Translations under genes and position numbers: made by a program | Source of the DNA: Balneola sp. MJW-20 | Lineage (GTDB): Bacteria > Bacteroidota > Rhodothermia > Balneolales > Balneolaceae | NCBI RefSeq assembly: GCF_040811775.1 | Contig: NZ_JBFNXW010000001.1 | Coordinates: 558,001-622,000 of the forward strand | Direction of reading: 5' to 3' | DNA length: 64,000 bases | Notes under the pieces: generated by a model | What the model was told of the DNA's origin: nothing | Database searches by the model: none | What the model saw: only the letters and a program-made list of their open reading frames with translations | Shown: positions 61,362-64,000 of the stretch, piece after piece | Position numbering within the stretch: position 1 is the first letter of the stretch | Layout: every line of letters starts with the position of its first letter

Positions 61362-61874
61362 ATGGAAGAAACTATTGTAAATAAGGTTAAAGCCAATCAG
61401 AAGTTAATTACTCTTGATCTGGCCAAACTATTTTATGACAAAACGCCGGTCAAAGAACTTGATATCAAACAATTTCTGTTTCAGGAGCTCCTGCTTAAAG
61501 AAAAAGACTTCAGATCCCACCTTAAAAACTACGACTGGAGTCAGTATCAGGATGCATATTTGCGTGTTTATTGCTCAACTGATGCGATCATCGCACCATG
61601 GGCATGGATGCTATTAACCTCATATGCATCTGAGCATGCTCTGGATGTATTTCATATGCCTGCCGACCAACTTCAGCATACCCTGTACAGAAGAAATATT
61701 GAAGAACACGATTGGGATTTATACAAAGATAAATTTGTACTTCTTAAAGGATGTGGCGACATAAAAGTACCCGATTCCATTTATCTTCTCGTTACCAACA
61801 AGCTTAAACCCGTTGCTCGAAAGATCATGTATGGGGAAGCCTGTTCCAATGTACCCGTCTGGACATCCCGCTGA
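61362..61874 (+). CDS. DUF2480 family protein, suf-operon associated
   Basis: 170 aa without a signal peptide. It matches the DUF2480 family, which in Bacteroidota often ends suf operons; family-type features are YDWSQYQDAYLRVYCSTDAI, the CGDIKVPDSIY segment and the C-terminal MYGEACSNVPVW with a conserved Cys. Two or three Cys residues and the constant suf linkage suggest a role in Fe-S work, but no activity is known. It is 11 bp after sufA. Confidence 0.85.
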   Translation: MEETIVNKVKANQKLITLDLAKLFYDKTPVKELDIKQFLFQELLLKEKDFRSHLKNYDWSQYQDAYLRVYCSTDAIIAPWAWMLLTSYASEHALDVFHMPADQLQHTLYRRNIEEHDWDLYKDKFVLLKGCGDIKVPDSIYLLVTNKLKPVARKIMYGEACSNVPVWTSR

Positions 61875-61922
61875 TCTAATTTTTTTCTTCCTCGCAGATA
61901 GGATTATATTCCTGAAAAAAGT

Positions 61923-62639
61923 ATGACAATACTCGTTACTGGTTCTTCTCGAGGGATTGGTTTTGCGATCGCGGAAAAACTGTTGGAGGAAGGCATCTCA
62001 GTTATCGGGACCTCCAGAAGTAAACATTCTCCCTTTAAGAATGCGCAGTACTCGCATATTAAATGTGATTTATCAAATGATGATGAGCTGGACTTAATCC
62101 GTGATCTTATATCGAACAAATGCCCTGATGTTGTGATCAATAATGCAGGTATATTTGAAGATGCAGATATCTCTTCCGATGACAGTTCCTGGTTAAACAA
62201 CTGGGATAAAACACTTCAGGTTAACCTGAAAGCACCTGCCATTATCTGCAAATGGGCAGTAAATACCTGGGTGAAAAAGGAATGTCCTGGCAGAATCATA
62301 AATGTATCATCAAGAGCTGCATATAGAGGAGATACACAGGAATATGCCAGTTATGCAGCTTCAAAGGCCGGCCTAGTAGCCTTTACCAAAAGCCTGGCCA
62401 GAGATCTGGGTAAAAATAAGATTACAGCTTATACCATAGCACCGGGTTTTGTACATACTGATATGGCTGAAAATTCGATCCAGATATACGGTAAAGATTA
62501 TCTTACGAAGGGGCTCGCTCTGGATAACATTGCACCACCTTCTCAGGTTGGTGAACTGGCTTATTTTCTTAGCACTGCAGACATTACGCACATGACCGGG
62601 CAGACTTTCCATATTAACTCAGGTTCCTACATCATATAA
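61923..62639 (+). CDS. Short-chain dehydrogenase/reductase
   Basis: Classical SDR (238 aa). Cofactor loop TGSSRGIG (6-13), NNAG (about 75-78), catalytic YAASK (about 142-146) with upstream Ser in VSSRAAY, all intact. FabG-like in outline. NADP(H) is likely from the Arg near the loop. The natural substrate is unknown; it lies between DUF2480 and fni. Confidence 0.9.
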   Translation: MTILVTGSSRGIGFAIAEKLLEEGISVIGTSRSKHSPFKNAQYSHIKCDLSNDDELDLIRDLISNKCPDVVINNAGIFEDADISSDDSSWLNNWDKTLQVNLKAPAIICKWAVNTWVKKECPGRIINVSSRAAYRGDTQEYASYAASKAGLVAFTKSLARDLGKNKITAYTIAPGFVHTDMAENSIQIYGKDYLTKGLALDNIAPPSQVGELAYFLSTADITHMTGQTFHINSGSYII

Positions 62640-62649
62640 ACAGATCTGA

Positions 62650-63675
62650 ATGAGTATTAAAGACAGAAAAAAAGATCATATACAGCTGACCATTAATGAT
62701 AAAACTCAATATGATCTGAAGTCAGGATTTGAAGAATATTATTTTGACCATAATGCACTTCCTGAAGTAAATATTGAAGAAGTGTCAACAAAAGCTGACC
62801 TGTGTGGTAGACAATTTTCGATGCCTCTTTTTCTATCTTCTATGACCGGTGGACATGCTGATTCTGTATCTGTGAATGAAGTCATAGCTGAGGTTGCACA
62901 GGAAATGGACCTGCCATTTGGAGTTGGTTCTCAGAGGGCTATGCTGGAAGATCCGGGGCTCACTGAGACTTTCTCTGTTGCCCGCAAAAAAGCCCCGAGT
63001 GCATTTATCGCTTCGAATATAGGTGGAGTTCAGCTGACTGAGGGTTTCTCAGATGCCTCGATCCGGTCAATGATCGAATCGGTAGAGGCTGATGCGGTTA
63101 TCGTTCATTTGAACCCATTACAGGAACTTATGCAGCCGGAGGGTGATCATGATTTCAGGGGAGTTTTAAACGGTATTGAAAGACTGGCAGCAAAAATAGA
63201 TTTACCTCTCATTGTTAAGGAAACAGGGGCCGGAATCTCAGCTCAGGTGGCTAGGAAGTTGTTAAATGCAGGAGCGGCAGTAATCGACATAGCTGGGGCA
63301 GGCGGGACCAGTTGGGCTAAAGTTGAAAACCTGCGTGATGTCAACCCAAAACCTGAACACATATTTGATAACTGGGGAATTCCCACAGTAGTCTGCCTGG
63401 ATGAGATCTCCAAACTAAATTGGGAAAGATCTTTTCAAATCATTGCATCCGGTGGCATCCGAAATTCATCGGATATCGTAAAAGCATTATGCCTGGGCAG
63501 TCATTTTACGGCCAGTGCTCAACCTTTGATCAAAGCCATTCATGAAAATGGTGCAGAAGGCCTGATGTCTTTGCTGCAAACATGGAAATATCAGATCAAA
63601 ATCCATTTAACACTGCTTGGCTGTACAACTGTCAAAGAACTTAGCAGGTCTCATTTAAGACGTTTAGGATCTTAA
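62650..63675 (+). CDS. fni: Type 2 isopentenyl-diphosphate delta-isomerase
   Basis: FMN enzyme (341 aa) that interconverts IPP and DMAPP. It starts with the family's RKKDHIQL and FDHNALPEVN segments, has the GSQRAMLEDP turn (about 98-107), the HLNPLQELMQPEGD stretch, and the FMN-phosphate loop ASGGIRNSSDIVKAL. Complete length. It sits 55 bp before the polyprenyl synthase gene, forming an isoprenoid pair, and 10 bp after the SDR gene. Confidence 0.95.
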   Translation: MSIKDRKKDHIQLTINDKTQYDLKSGFEEYYFDHNALPEVNIEEVSTKADLCGRQFSMPLFLSSMTGGHADSVSVNEVIAEVAQEMDLPFGVGSQRAMLEDPGLTETFSVARKKAPSAFIASNIGGVQLTEGFSDASIRSMIESVEADAVIVHLNPLQELMQPEGDHDFRGVLNGIERLAAKIDLPLIVKETGAGISAQVARKLLNAGAAVIDIAGAGGTSWAKVENLRDVNPKPEHIFDNWGIPTVVCLDEISKLNWERSFQIIASGGIRNSSDIVKALCLGSHFTASAQPLIKAIHENGAEGLMSLLQTWKYQIKIHLTLLGCTTVKELSRSHLRRLGS

Positions 63676-63729
63676 ATACTCCTCAAATTTGCTTATATTC
63701 GGAACCTTTAATCATCTACATCAAATAGA

Positions 63730-64000
63730 TTGAGTCAGAAGATAGATTTAAATACTTCTTTAATCGGGCAGATAGAGAAAGAGCTTTCAGGTTTACCACT
63801 ACCGGATACACCAAATAGCCTTTATGACCCATTTCGCTATGCATTAAAAATGGGAGGAAAAAGAGTCAGACCCTTTATGTGTTTACTGGCAAATGGGCTA
63901 TGCGGAGGAAATACGGACGAAGCAATCCCTGCAGCTCTTGCTGTTGAGATCCTTCATAATTTTACCCTTGTCCATGACGACATCATGGATCGTGCCGATA
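63730..64000 (+). CDS. Polyprenyl (geranylgeranyl/farnesyl-type) diphosphate synthase, N-terminal part
   Basis: Elongates allylic diphosphates with IPP. Ninety codons are visible, with GGKRVRP (42-48) and the first Asp-rich motif DDIMD (83-87) in HDDIMDRAD. The frame has an in-frame stop at 63709-63711, and the first usable start after it is TTG at 63730; there is no ATG before the domain. The window ends before chain-length determining and second Asp-rich motifs could be seen, so product length is unknown. Confidence 0.92.
   Translation, partial: MSQKIDLNTSLIGQIEKELSGLPLPDTPNSLYDPFRYALKMGGKRVRPFMCLLANGLCGGNTDEAIPAALAVEILHNFTLVHDDIMDRAD

Overview
The window looks like chromosomal DNA of a Bacteroidota-related bacterium, most likely of the Balneolota/Rhodothermota branch (Balneola, Gracilimonas and similar). 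Reasons: AT-leaning DNA; lineage-typical families (DUF2723 multi-span protein, DUF2480 in a suf operon, DUF5777 barrel, DUF971, efp-accB-accC-gcvH run, M28 and S8 secreted peptidases); promoter-like sites with a TAnnTTTG -7 element about 19-20 bp from a TTG-type -33 element (for example 40911-40942); and genes that suggest an acylated glycosyl carotenoid. Genus is inference. Shine-Dalgarno sites (AGAGGA or GGAGG, mostly 6 nt from the start) are present at several genes and decide some starts. No tRNA, rRNA, CRISPR array, insertion sequence or prophage is visible. The DNA is gene-dense: no gap exceeds 300 bases, and the largest (217 bp) lies before sufB.

Layout. 1-377: 5' part of bioB. 494-2725: an esterase, an orphan OmpR-type response regulator preceded by a near-perfect Fur box, and trmH. 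2748-7553: M28 peptidase, M23 envelope peptidase, and hprK-hpf-xerC. 7600-11259: glycosyltransferase, CrtC-type carotenoid hydratase, acyltransferase and an O-methyltransferase. 11310-14502: housekeeping enzymes and small conserved genes. 14504-22741: a long minus-strand run (DUF2723 protein, a small protein, ybeY, DUF445 protein, subtilisin-like lipoprotein, FAD oxidoreductase). 22919-29651: sodium symporter, msrB, a secreted 16-residue-repeat protein, cyclophilin, cspA, small secreted and membrane proteins. 29662-34753: heme-protein/YceI/DUF5777 module, HD protein, Omp85-like barrel, mltG. 34761-47015: minus-strand housekeeping (TPR/binding-protein fusion, guaA, gcvH, accC, accB, efp, a second sodium symporter, a GH13 enzyme, metG, a TrmH-family enzyme). 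47083-55372: MFS transporter, then a tightly packed run greA-nudix-OMP-ackA-lipoprotein-DMT-pta. 55590-61874: suf operon sufB-C-D-S-nfu-sufA-DUF2480. 61923-64000: SDR enzyme, fni and the start of a polyprenyl synthase.

How the genes fit together. The suf genes supply Fe-S clusters, for example to BioB at the left edge. fni and the polyprenyl synthase supply isoprenoid precursors that a carotenoid tailored by the 7.6-10.6 kb enzymes would need. accB/accC, ackA/pta and gcvH cover central acyl metabolism. A large share of the rest is envelope biology: mltG, the M23 peptidase, barrels, secreted repeats and proteases. The most unusual items are a lipoprotein with an SH3 domain and a caspase-like domain lacking the catalytic His/Cys pair, translationally coupled between ackA and pta; the 16-residue repeat protein; the Fur box before the orphan regulator; the structured leader before sufB; and terminator hairpins that end directly at the start codon of the next gene at two places.
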